Both the position numbers and the translations under genes were made by a program. From Anoplopoma fimbria (taxonomy: Eukaryota > Chordata > Actinopteri > Perciformes > Anoplopomatidae), in NCBI RefSeq assembly GCF_027596085.1, contig NC_072460.1:2686459-2750458 (forward strand): a stretch of DNA of 64,000 nt, written 5' to 3'. The notes under the pieces were generated by a model, which was given only the letters and a program-made list of their open reading frames with translations, was not told where the DNA came from and ran no database searches. This document shows positions 12,401 to 22,313 of this stretch, piece by piece (the first letter of the stretch is position 1; each line of letters starts with the position of its first letter).

Positions 12401-15400
12401 GATATTGATCGTTTGGCTGCAAGGAAAAGACGTTTCGAAGACTCTGGGAAAACTGATAGACAGAAGAGAACTAGCGAGGAGGATGTTGTTAAACCTGGAC
12501 TTCATAAACTATGGAACAATGCTAAAGAGACAGACTTGGATAAGAATATTTTGATAAAAGGGATGCATAAAAAGGAGCACCACAAGGATAAATGTCTCCG
12601 GATGGTTTCAGTTAGCAGTCCTAAAGATGGAGGAGACTGTGAAATCAACTCTGAAGGCTTTTCTCTGGAGCAGCAGTCAGGGCTAGGGGAGCTGCCTGAA
12701 GATTCTACAGATCCGTTGGACTCTCCCTACCTTAAAATGGATTTAGCAGGATCAAAAAGTGAAAACAACTCCAGTCTCACTAAGATGTTAGATGATGGCA
12801 GCTTTAATTTGGATGAATTAAAAGAACAAAAACAGGTTTTGTCTGAAAACGAACAAGGGAGAGGGAAATTCAGGGACTCAAATGATGGAGATGAACACAA
12901 TGTGCACATTGACCAGAATATTTGCACAAAACAAATTGAACAGAGTAGATGGCTCAGACCTAAGCATGGCGTTCCTGAGAAATTAGCCAAGTCTGAAAAC
13001 TCAGCAAGTATTGAGACCCATGACTTTGAAATGGATTATATCATGCATGATGTTCCAAAATCAATTCAGCATATGGTCAATGATGACTTGTCTTCCAGTA
13101 AAAGAAAGAAAGTTGAGAATTTTGGCTTTGAAATAGTCTCTCCAAAACGAGAGCACAGCTTTCCAAGATCCCAAAAGTTGAATGAAGACATTTTTCAGAG
13201 TATAACATCCTCAATAGCACATGGTCACTTTTGTGCAAATGAGGAAGATGACACTGCCCAAATTTCTGTGTCAGTTATCAACAAAGAAAGAAAATCTCCA
13301 ACAAGAGACGAGACATTTTCACACACAGAGTCACTGAAAAACAGTTTGGGACTGACAAATTTTCAGTCTTCTGACTCTGAGCTCCCAAAGCTTAAGACAA
13401 CCTTGCTTGGCTGCGATGAGGAGTTGATGCACCGATGGGAAAGAAGGATAAAGTCTGATTCGCTTAGAATGGATATGACTTTCCCCAGTGATATTGCAAA
13501 ATGTGAAACCATCCGCAAACGCCTTGGCCAAGATTTGGAACCTGGAGAAGTGCAGTCTGATTCAGATGAGGATGGAGAAAACAAACACATCTCTCCCAAG
13601 TCCAATAGTTCCTTATCTTTTATCCTCAGGGAACGTGACGAGAGGATGACAGACCTGAAGCTTTCAGGCTCTTTAGAAAAGAATAAGTTTTATTCTTTTG
13701 CATTAGATAAAACTATAACTCCTGACACCAAAGCACTCCTTGAAAGAGCTAAGACACTGTATTCCTCCAGGGAAGATAATTGGTCCTTTCTCCCCTCACG
13801 TTTTCCAACCTCCCACAGCTGTTCAGATAAGGACAAAGTAGAGCTAGCACCTCGACCCATTCCTTCTTGGTATATGAAAAAAAAAAAGATTCGTACTGAC
13901 TCTGTTGAAAAGCTGCACGATAAAAAGGAGGAACTTAAGCCACAGGACCAAGAACGACAAGACCTGTTTGCCTCTCGCTTTCTGCACAGCTCAATCTTTG
14001 AACAGGATTCCCGCCGTTTGCAGCATCTTGAACGTAAAGACCAAGATTTAGAAACTGGAGTTTGTAGGCCTTTTGCTAAGCCAGGTGCTACTGAGGCACA
14101 GCCTGAATCTAGAGTAGGTGACAAGCCACAAGAGCCCATAGTGCTTTTCCATAGTCGCTTTTTGGAGCTTCAACAACAAAAGGACAAAGACCATTCTCCA
14201 CCTGATTCTGAGAATGATTCCATAGTGGGAGAGATTAAGAGAGATGAAGGGCAGAAAAGTGATTACATGCATTCTGATAAGGAATCTGAGCCAGTACTGA
14301 AGGTTGATCATAAATCCGCTAGCCCGCCATTAACCACGTTAGTTTCCCCATTTGCTCTTTCCCCGAAAGAAATGTCTTCACCAGAAAGGAAAGAATTTTT
14401 AACTCCATCCTCAGATCAACCTGTGTCATTTGTCAAAGAAGAAAAAGTAGAGCCTGTTTTTGAGGTATGTCCATCGCATTCTTTTCCTATGGAAGACTTC
14501 AAACCAGGTGCCCCTAAGCTAACCATAACCCCTCCAGTTGTCCTTCTGGGGCCAGAAAATGAAATGGAAACAAAAGCAGAGTTAATTGAACCCAAAACAA
14601 AAATTGGAGATAGTTTGACAGTGGAACATAATCCTCTGGTGGAAGATAAGCCTCCCACTCCTGGTGCTTCCCTAAGTTGTTTAGAGAGAGGGACTGTAGT
14701 ATTAACTTACTCTGACTATCCAAAGATCGAAGAAAAAACAGAAATTATAAAGACAGAACCTGAAATAGGAAATCAGGAAACAAAACACTCTGAGGAATCT
14801 CCGAAATCTGAGACAGATAGTGAGGCATGTATGCCAGAGCTAGAGGCTGAAATAAAACCATCACCAAATCGTAGACAACCCAAGAGTAAAAGGGCAAAAC
14901 CACTGTCAGTATTACGTACTTCCCAACCTTCCGAAATTGTTGCCACTGAGAAACCTGCAACACGAAAGAGTGAACGAATTGACAGAGAAAAACTCAAAAG
15001 AGCCTCATCTCCTCGGGCAGAAGTACCAAAAGCTTCTGTTGAGTCCAAAGCCACATCCAAGTCACCAATTCATGCATCAGATTCTGAGCAGAACCTTGAG
15101 TCTAGTTTGATCCATGGCCGAACACGTCGCAGGAATGTAAAATCAGTCTATGCCACACTACGTGAAGACGACCAAGCTGGTAAAGAGGTGGTTGAGTCAG
15201 CACGCTCCACGCGCAAACGTGGTACAGATAAGGAACCAATACAGCAAGATGTTCCAATTCCACATACCATCGCAAGGCGAGGACGCCCACCTAAAAGAGT
15301 TTTCAAACGAGTTGAAGATGCATCACCAGTTAAGGGGGATCAGCAGAAAATGATGGAAGAAGGCACAGAGGTCAAAGAGAGCTCCACTACTGTAGAGGTT

Positions 15401-18400
15401 GTGAAAGCCTCTGAGGGATGGCGTTCACCCCGCACCCAGAAAGTGCAACAAACACAACTGACACCACCTTCTCCAGTTAACAAGAAAGGAGGCAGAATAG
15501 ACAAACAGTCTGGGAGCGTTACAGTGCTAGCTGAACAAGCTGATCCGGCAAGTAATGATGAGTCAGAACTTAATCCTAAAGCTGATTCTGAACTGTTTGT
15601 AAAGCTATCAGAAAAGGTGGAAAATGAAAGCACACAAGTGCACAGAAGGGAAAAAGACTTAATTGATGCTGGTGGAAAGAATTCTACTGATGGGGATGTT
15701 GAAAAGGTAGACACCACCTCCCCTGAGAGGAGACAACAGCCTGAAAAGAATGTTAAAATGAAAACACCAAGGCTGAAAAGAAATACCAAGCAGGTCACTG
15801 AAGATAAATCACATAGCTTAAAAAATCTTGAGATCCGTGTAAGCGTTGATGATGTAAAAGGTTTACTACGTTCAGGGGATGATGAGCTTGAGTCATTTGA
15901 AGCTCCCACCATCACACAAACCAAGACAGTAGTGAAAGAGAATGAGGAAACAAAGATCATAGGATTTCCAGAAGAATTGAAAGAACTTGACACACAGGAA
16001 CAGGAAGACACACTATCAGAGCCTGAACTTCCTGCTGATCCGGCGACTCTCTTGGCACGGCAGATGGAACTAGAGCAGGCAGTTGAAAATATTGCCAAAC
16101 TTAGTGTTGAGCAACCTCCTCGACCATATAAGGAACCACCTTCAGAGCCACCTACCGCATTGCCTCCTGTCATTGTGGAGCCAGAAGTTGAAGTTGAGGA
16201 GAAGCGAGCTAATCCTGCAAGCGAAACTGAACTTGCAGCAGCTATTGATTCCATTACAGCTGAAGAAACATGTGCAGATACAGATGGTTTCACAGCTCCT
16301 CCTACTTACACTGGTCCTGTCTCTAGCCCTGAATCTTTGACATCTCCCTCCTCCAATGAGATTATGGATCCTGAAACACACATGGTGATCAACAATATTC
16401 TTGCTGCAGACTCAGATGATGGTCCTGGGACACCCATTCCAAAGGGCCTAGGGGGGGAGTCTAAGGCAGCTGAGGATGCCCCTCTTCTTGAAACACCTAA
16501 GAAAACAGGCAGAGTTAGAGGCAAAACCCTGAAGAAGTCAAGAAGTCGCAAATGTACAGCTAATAAGAAAGGGGATACTGTGGAAGAGGTTTCCCAACCA
16601 GAGCCCTCCCCAGTCAAGTTACCAGAGTCGATCCCAGAAGACCCAGAAACCAACAATTCAAAAGCAGCCACTGTTACAGCTGGGGCTACTGCAGCAGCTT
16701 CAGTGGTCACTGCCGTTGCAACTTGTAGACGTGATGTTACGAGTGCTATAACTGTAGACACGCCCAAAGAGGCAGAACAGCCTGAAGTCGAACAGCCTGT
16801 ACCCAAAGAATCTGCCTTTCATTCAGGCACAAGCAACATCTCAAGTAGTAAAAAGCATCCGCCAGCAGAAGATCCATCTACCCCTACTCTTGCCCCGGCC
16901 CGCCCACAACCTGTATCTCACTTCAGTGTACCCCTGCTGCGGCCTGCCAAAATGCCACTTTCACCAGACTGGCCTCCTAGAACTGAGGAAAGTAGAATCT
17001 ATGTTGCTCCTTCGTGTCATGTTACAGTGGTAACACCCTCTCCACCAGCATCAACTGCACTTGGAACACCTTCAAAAAATCCCCCAATGCCCCCTGACAC
17101 AAAGGCCTCGGATATTGACCCTAGTTCTAGTACCTTAAGAAAAATCCTAATGGAACCTAAATATGTTTCTGCACCTAACAGCAATTCTATACCTACCACT
17201 ATGGTGACATCTGCACTGTCGGATCCTTTACGGATGTCAGAGAATGAAAATCCCTCTGATATAGTGGGTTCAAGACAGTTACACCCCGAAGACAGACCAC
17301 CTTTACCCCCCCAGTCCATACATCACAAGCCCTTTCCACTGACAGAGTCCAAACAGAACTGTGGAGAGAAGATCCATCATACAGTTATTTCTCCTGCTAC
17401 CTCAGTAATAAGTCGAATCCCAATGCCTTATGATACAGAGGAAACTCCACGAATTTCTCTCAGCAATCGCAGCATTGGCCTGTCTATTCCCAAGCAAAAA
17501 TTTAGATCAAACTCCAATGAGAATAATCGCTACCACGCCATGGAAATTGCAGAAGATGCGACTAGAGGGCGCTCTGTTGTTGAGAGCAATCCCTACAGTA
17601 CAGGCAACAGTCCTGGCCTAAGGGTCAACACATCAGAAGGTGTTGTTGTTTTGAGTTATTCTGGTCAGAAAACTGAGGGACCTCATAGGATGAGAGCCAA
17701 AATTAGTCAAATTCCTCAAGCCAGTGTTGGTGATATAGAATTTCAGCAATCTGTGTCCAAATCTTCGATAAAGCAAGACCCACTCGTCACATCATCGCAG
17801 TCCCCCAACCCAAACATAACCCCTACTCCCACAGTTTATGGGCACACAGGGGTTCTCTTGACAGGCCAGTCTTATAACTCTCAACCTGTTATATCCAGTA
17901 TGAAGCGGGAGGGTATTGGGTGTGATCTGAAATCGGAAGCCCCGTATCACACAGCGTCCCAGGGTGGCGTTGTAAAGATGTACCAACAGCCAGTTAGTTC
18001 TCCTCAAGTCTTGATGTACAACCAAGCTGTGATACAGCAGCAGCATGGCAAGAGAGGACCGGGGTCTGAACCCCTCCCTAAAAAGATGGACATTGGTAAA
18101 GCTGTTCAGCAGTCTAACCTTAGCCCAGTCATGAGTCCCCATCACCCATCACTATCCGGAACCCGCATGAGCCCCAGCCCTAGCATAACAACTGATCGGT
18201 CAGCTCTACACCTAAAGCAAGAACCCCATTCCCCACGAACAGCCGTTCACTCGCCTTCACACTTTGTCAAAGCCTGTCCCCCAAGCAGTTCTCCGAGAGG
18301 CACTTCTGTCGTTCTAGGTCACGGCATACCACCAATTCCTACATATCATTCTAGTATGCATCACCCACACTCGGAGCAGTCCTCCGTCATAATTCAACCG

Positions 18401-20477
18401 CACAGTGTCACTCAGGCAATGGCTCATGAAGCCAGAATGAACACCCCACCAATGTCTGGGATAAACTATGGAAGGCGAGGTGACGCCCTGTCTTCATCCC
18501 ACCCAGGGCCTCCACAGCGCTCAAACACGCCTCAGCCTAATGTCATCCGAGATTTGGTACTGCAGTCCCGCTCAAGTCCCCAGGGCTCGGTATCAGGAAG
18601 CGCTGGCAGCAGTGTAAGTGAAGAAGACCCCAGACACTTTAACCAAGCCCTCAGTAGACCTTCTGTGCCCCAGCTCCAATCAGATGTAATGATGATTCAC
18701 AGTGATCACCGAGGGCTCCACCCAAGCATACGCATGGACCAATACAGAGACATGCACCAGCGCCTCCTCATGCAACAGAAACTGGGAGAGCAGGCAGCTG
18801 TAGAGCAAAGACAGTCACGCACCTCAGAGACCGGAACATCTTCGAGCCACATCTCTGGGCCTTCAAAGAGTCCCATAGTGGGAAAGACCATTGACCTTTC
18901 TGCAAAAGAATCCCTCAAACCACTTGAAGGAAAGCTGATACATCCACCCTCCAACGAAAGTAGAATCAGGGGAGTTCATGCATCTTCTCCTGTCCTGGTG
19001 TCTCCTCACCCACATGGGGTTCAGCTGATGCATCCAGGAGGTGCAGGCTCCTTTCCAGTATATCGGGACATGCGGGGCTTTCCATCCCAGTTCCCAGGGC
19101 ATCCTTCATCGGGACACAACCTGGCTAACCAAGGCATTACATCTTCACAGGTAACTTGATATGCTTTTATTTACATTTTTGCATTATTTCAGCACTTGTA
19201 TCTTATAGATCATATTCATATACACATACAAAATATGCATTACTCTATTCATTTGGTTTGTATGTTCCTTATCAGGTCCCTCCTGAGCCTGAGCTGGGTC
19301 ACAGGGGTAAAATGTCTCAGTCACATTTCGGAGGAAGTGGTTCCAAACCTGAGAGTTCCCATCTCCGCCATGCTACCTCTACGGACCTCTCGCATATTTC
19401 ACGAATATCACGTGATACAGTCTCCCCCTCATACCAGTCTCCCATGACGTCCCCTATGAGTCTTACTCATAAGCCAGATCCATCTCTACAGAAAGGCCCT
19501 CCAGCCTTCCTGCCAACCCCTATGCCAGCAGTCCACCAATCAAGTTCTCTGCACTCACGGCCTGAAGCTAAGTTGGAACATTCGGGACATCGTTCCGTTG
19601 ACATGGTGCAGCTTATGACGGTAGGAAGACAGATTGAACAGCAATGTCATCATATATGGAATATGATTTCAAGACTATACCAAAGAGGAAATAGGTTTAA
19701 AACCCATTTTCTGTTTTTGTTGTACAGAAGTATCCTATTGTATGGCAAGGCATGTTGGCGCTGAAGAACGACCAGGCTGCCGTCCAGTTGCATTTTGTTT
19801 CTGGCAACACCATACTGGCCCAGCGCTCCCTGCCGCCTACAGAGGGAGGTCCTCTTCTACGTATTGTCCAGAGGATGAGGCTTGAGGCTTCCCAGTTGGA
19901 CAGTGTGGCACGCAGAATGACTGTGAGTATTTTGGTTTTCACTACCTCTGAAATGTAGGGTGCTAAAGTTTGGATGATCATATTGCAAAATGTTCACCCT
20001 ATAACCTGATTAACACGCTGTGGGATGTGCTTTTATGTTTACATTTATGAAAAAGACTTATCATTCATGGCAGGTGGAGAATGACTACTGTTTGCTACTG
20101 GCTCTCCCCTGTGGTCGAGACCAAGAAGATGTCCTTGGTCAAACCGAAGCCTTGAAAAGTGGCTTCATCACCTACCTGCAAGCCAAACAGGCAGCTGGCA
20201 TTATCAATGTGCCCAACCCTGGCTCTAATCAGGTCTGTGGGCATTTAGACTTCTTCTGCTCTACCACTCTTTTTAAATTGTGACTGTGTTTTTAAAGTAT
20301 TCAAGGTCATGTCTCATCTTGTTATTTGAATTTTTTGATTCACAGCCAGCTTATGTGGTGCAGATTTTCCCGCCGTGTGAGTTCTCGGAGATCCACCTTT
20401 CGCGCCTAGCCCCGGACCTTCTCAACAGCATCTCCAGCATTTCCCCTCACCTCATGATTGTCATTGCCTCTGTTTAA
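5850..20477 (+). CDS. spen: spen, Msx2-interacting protein / SHARP (5'-partial gene, 13 exons in the window)
   Basis: SPEN is a nuclear corepressor. It binds RNA through RRMs, docks on RBPJ (CSL) to silence Notch targets, and recruits SMRT/NCoR-HDAC3 through its SPOC domain. Joining 5850-6464, 9454-9611, 9817-10017, 10107-10258, 10379-10504, 10677-10790, 10875-10988, 11097-11197, 11317-19150, 19276-19620, 19728-19922, 20074-20232 and 20346-20477 gives one open frame of 3,414 residues with a stop at 20475-20477. Every junction is GT-AG and keeps phase. Residue order matches human SPEN (3,664 aa): SR-rich linker, RRM2 (about 230-320), RRM3 (about 335-415), RRM4 (about 418-525), a long disordered part, the RBPJ-binding segment (about 2,627-2,680) and SPOC (about 3,245-3,414). 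The start codon and RRM1, human exons 1-2, lie left of the window; the exon count (giant exon = 9th here, 11th in human) agrees. Identity is very secure. Confidence 0.97.
6465..9453 (+). other. spen intron with a GC-richer unique block
   Basis: A 3-kb intron between RS-linker exons. It contains a short tandem duplication of TTTTGCTTATTTATGACGGA (about 7155-7196, 22-nt period) and AT-rich unique sequence. A GC-richer block at about 8500-8860 could be a regulatory element. No additional coding exon is supportable. Confidence 0.6.
9454..9611 (+). CDS. spen: spen exon: Ser-rich linker and start of RRM2
   Basis: The acceptor is CTACAG at 9453 and the donor is GTTAGT at 9612. The exon encodes a Ser/Asp tract followed by SPARSVQSA and then FGIKVQNLPVRST, where the first beta-strand (RNP2) of RRM2 begins. 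It is 158 nt and both ends split codons that rejoin correctly. Confidence 0.95.
9817..10017 (+). CDS. spen: spen exon: remainder of RRM2
   Basis: The acceptor is CTACAG at 9816 and the donor is GTAAGT at 10018. It encodes DTSLKDGLFHEFKKHGKV, the RNP1-like strand YGLVFF and the closing strand with FGMQIEVTAW. The sequence is close to identical to the human RRM2 segment. Confidence 0.96.
10107..10258 (+). CDS. spen: spen exon: acidic linker and first half of RRM3
   Basis: The acceptor is TTTCAG at 10106 and the donor is GTAGGT at 10259. It encodes ETESENEFRPLDERIDEF, then ATRTLFIGNLEKST with the RNP2 strand (LFIGNL) of RRM3, ending at RFGEIV. Confidence 0.96.
10379..10504 (+). CDS. spen: spen exon: second half of RRM3
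   Basis: The acceptor is CAAAG at 10378 and the donor is GTGAGA at 10505. This 42-codon, phase-0 exon encodes DIDIKKVNGAPQYAFLQYCD with the RNP1 strand (YAFLQY), followed by CKAIKKMDGEYLGNNRLK. Confidence 0.96.
10677..10790 (+). CDS. spen: spen exon: first part of RRM4
   Basis: The acceptor is TTCCAG at 10676 and the donor is GTAAGT at 10791. These 38 codons start LGFGKSMPTTCVWLDGL, the RRM4 RNP2 strand, and end in HFCRYGHVVK. RRM2-RRM4 are the RNA-binding unit of SPEN in mammals. Confidence 0.96.
10875..10988 (+). CDS. spen: spen exon: middle of RRM4
   Basis: The acceptor is GCGCAG at 10874 and the donor is GTAAGT at 10989. These 38 codons encode VVFDRMKGMALILYNNIEYA, with the RNP1-like strand GMALILY, then AAVKDTKGWKIGGSKIK. 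Confidence 0.96.
11097..11197 (+). CDS. spen: spen exon: end of RRM4 and C-terminal helix
   Basis: The acceptor is TTTCAG at 11096. The donor GTTTGT at 11198 is weak, lacking the usual A or G at +3 and A at +4. It encodes VDFANQESQMAFYRSMQASG then QDIRDFYDILTERR, as in vertebrate SPEN. The last codon is split and completed by the giant exon. Confidence 0.93.
11317..19150 (+). CDS. spen: spen giant exon (7.8 kb): disordered region with receptor- and RBPJ-interaction segments
   Basis: One uninterrupted exon of 7,834 nt encodes about 2,611 residues and corresponds to giant exon 11 of human SPEN. It opens with a Tyr/Arg-rich stretch (YYENVRTPGTY) and an RE-repeat (RERERERERF), followed by Ser/Arg- and Lys/Glu-rich disordered sequence. 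Recognisable conserved islands are RDLEPGEV-like QDLEPGEVQSDSDEDGE near 13530, SFALDKTITPDTKALLERAK near 13693, APRPIPSWYMKKKKIRTDS near 13849, RKSERIDREKLKR near 14963, TRRRNVKSVYAT near 15121, ETELAAAI near 16222, PPDTKASDIDPSSSTLRKIL near 17092 and the RBPJ-binding block at 17615-17770. It ends in a Pro/Ser/Met-rich region and a GTAACT donor at 19151. Confidence 0.97.
17615..17770 (+). other. spen: RBPJ (CSL)-interaction segment of spen
   Basis: This part of the giant exon encodes GLRVNTSEGVVVLSYSGQKT, then EGPHRMRAKISQIP and DIEFQQSVSKSS. It is nearly residue-for-residue the human SPEN segment that folds onto RBPJ (roughly human 2,776-2,833). Preservation of both hydrophobic blocks (VVVLSYSG and AKISQIP) implies that Notch-target repression through RBPJ is retained. 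The flanking sequence is far less conserved. Confidence 0.88.
19276..19620 (+). CDS. spen: spen exon: Pro/Ser-rich linker and start of SPOC
   Basis: The acceptor is TATCAG at 19275 and the donor is GTAGGA at 19621. The 115 codons encode a low-complexity Pro/Ser/His-rich linker. It ends in HRSVDMVQLMT, matching the entry into the SPOC domain in human (RPVDMVQLLK). Confidence 0.95.
19728..19922 (+). CDS. spen: spen exon: SPOC domain, first part
   Basis: The acceptor is TGTACAG at 19727 and the donor is GTGAGT at 19923. The 65 codons encode KYPIVWQGMLALKND, AVQLHFVSGN and RIVQRMRLEASQL. The two arginines of QRMRLE (codons at 19872 and 19878) correspond to the SPOC basic patch that recognises the phosphoserine of the SMRT/NCoR tail. 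Confidence 0.96.
20074..20232 (+). CDS. spen: spen exon: SPOC domain, middle
   Basis: The acceptor is TGGCAG at 20073 and the donor is GTCTGT at 20233. The 53 codons encode VENDYCLLLALPCGRDQEDV and FITYLQAKQAAGIINVPNPG. The Tyr (20173) and Lys (20185) of TYLQAK match the remaining basic-patch residues of human SPOC, so the corepressor-binding surface looks complete. Confidence 0.96.
20346..20477 (+). CDS. spen: spen last coding exon: SPOC C-terminus and stop
   Basis: The acceptor is TTCACAG at 20345. The exon encodes PAYVVQIFPPCEFSEIHLSR, LAPDLL and a terminal HLMIVIASV followed by TAA at 20475-20477. The ending is the same as in human SPEN, so the protein is not truncated at this end. Confidence 0.97.
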   Translation, partial: PAYVVQIFPPCEFSEIHLSRLAPDLLNSISSISPHLMIVIASV

Positions 20478-21253
20478 TTACCTTCACTTTTCCTGAACAA
20501 AGCCAACACCAGCCCCTTTGGATTTGTCCAGTTTTGTAAACTGGAATTGCCTCATATTTTTCTGAGTTTGACTTAAAAAAACATTTTAATTTAGCATGCA
20601 CTCACCTTTGTTCCATCAAGTCCTTAAGTCACTCAATGACATCAAATTCCAAAAACTATACCTCTACAGGGAAGGATCTGAAGGGTCAAACAGGATTTTT
20701 GATGATCATTTCTGATTAATCATTTCATTTTTGCCATTTTTGGAGGTGTCGTGCAGCCTTTCCTAATTCATAGCACCTATAAAGCTATGGATTGAGGCCT
20801 TCCTATGGGATATTTTTTACCTTCATAAAAGTGATTGTGATAATTTTTTTTAAAGACAAACGATATGGGAAATCATTGCACTATGTTAATGAAAAAATTG
20901 TGAACTCTGTACAGCTTTTGAGTATAAAATTATACATGTTATGGAATTCTTGTGATCAGCCATGCTTGTGCAAGATAAAAGAAAAATCCTTGCCTGGAAA
21001 ATGATCGAGGGTCATTTTAGCCTGATCAATCATTCTGATTTTGCTCCTTCACCATCAGCCAACTTCTACATCATTTCTGGACTTGACTCTCCATCCCGAC
21101 GTGTTCCCTACCCCAGGAACTCGAGAGGGGACGTTTAGAGTTGTACAGTTACACTCAATGCCTCAACAGGGGACTATATAAAGAATATTTAATTTGTTTA
21201 TTTTTGTTTGCATCTTATTTTAAGCCTAAGGGCATTGTGGACAATTGTGAATC

Positions 21254-21261
21254 TGTAAATA
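21254..21261 (+). promoter_or_regulatory. Pumilio-type element 1 in the spen 3' UTR
   Basis: An exact TGTAAATA octamer in sense orientation within the inferred 3' UTR. This is the canonical Pumilio/PUF target core. Function is inferred from motif and position only. Confidence 0.45.
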
Positions 21262-21934
21262 TTATAAATATTTAAAGACTGAAGCAATGTGGAGAGACCA
21301 AGTGAATTATTTTACAAGACGGATCATCAACTGTTTACTTTTTTTTCTTTCTATTTGTTTGTCCTTAGGACAGGGGCAGGAAGGGGAAGGTGGGAAGGAT
21401 CTGTACATGATCTAGTAGTGATATTCAAGAAAAAATATTTTTTCAAATTGATTCTGTGCCAAAATGTCTTTTGCAAACGCTCTACACACGCAATGTATCT
21501 AAAACAAAAATTGATCAGAACCTATTTTCATATGTGACTTTGTATTTTACCACTCAGAGGGCAGACTTGATTCCTTTTTTTTGTATTGTTCATCAACCCA
21601 ACTCTGTTACTACAGTGCTTTTACATTATGAAGTTGTATCCTCATTTTGAAGGAACCATTGTATTGTAGGGATTCCTGTTCTCCTTCTCACTGATGTGGT
21701 CCTTTACTGCCCCCTTCTGTCTGAAAATCATCGTCTCACATATTAAGGAGTGCATCCTGAAGTCATCAAAGACATGACTTCATTACAGAAGTGCTATAGC
21801 ATGCTTTATTTTCAAATCTTAAAGGGTAAACAGAAATCGTAAGTAAAGAATGTGACTTAAACTTGACATAATGCCGCTATTGGATGTGTTGATCACCTGT
21901 CTCCATCCCTCCCCTTAACTGTGTTGAGCCAAGC

Positions 21935-21942
21935 TGTAAATA
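21935..21942 (+). promoter_or_regulatory. Pumilio-type element 2 in the spen 3' UTR
   Basis: Second exact TGTAAATA octamer, in sense orientation, about 680 nt after the first. Function is inferred. Confidence 0.45.
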
Positions 21943-22110
21943 CTAATGTCCTTAATCTGTGCTCGTGTGTATTTCTTCCCCTTCATAATTGTCTGTCTTC
22001 AGGGTCGTTATGTTTGTTTTGTGCAACAAAACAAAGCAGTCTGAAAGAGACGGGATATGAGGTGTGTGAAACCGATGCTGAAAGTAAAACCATGCTTGTG
22101 AGTTTTGTGG

Positions 22111-22118
22111 TGTAAATA
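22111..22118 (+). promoter_or_regulatory. Pumilio-type element 3 in the spen 3' UTR
   Basis: Third exact TGTAAATA octamer, about 190 nt upstream of the polyadenylation hexamer. Function is inferred. Confidence 0.45.
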
Positions 22119-22307
22119 TTTCTATGACTGCAAGCTGAATACTCTTATGGTTATGTTGAAGGCACTTATAATTTTTGATAAACAAATGAGAAGAAAATAC
22201 AAAAAAAAAAAAACTTAAAACGGTGATTAGTATGAAAACTGTCTTTTGATCAATCTTCATTTTGAGTGTATTTTGCTGTTCCTCCATGAGGACATTTTAA
22301 ACTGTAA

Positions 22308-22313
22308 AATAAA
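22308..22313 (+). terminator. spen: Polyadenylation signal of spen
   Basis: Canonical AATAAA about 1.8 kb after the spen stop, followed by a T/G-rich stretch (GGTTGTTTAAC, then TGGTTTGTGTTTTTG near 22360) as expected downstream of a cleavage site. Confidence 0.7.

Noticed and set aside
15340..16293. 317-codon open frame on the minus strand, Ser/Val/Gly-rich
   Set aside because: It is entirely antisense to the spen giant exon; biased codon use of the sense gene keeps the complementary frame open. No family resemblance and no splice or promoter support. The same applies to the minus-strand frames at 11614-12081, 13690-14139 and 16306-16806.
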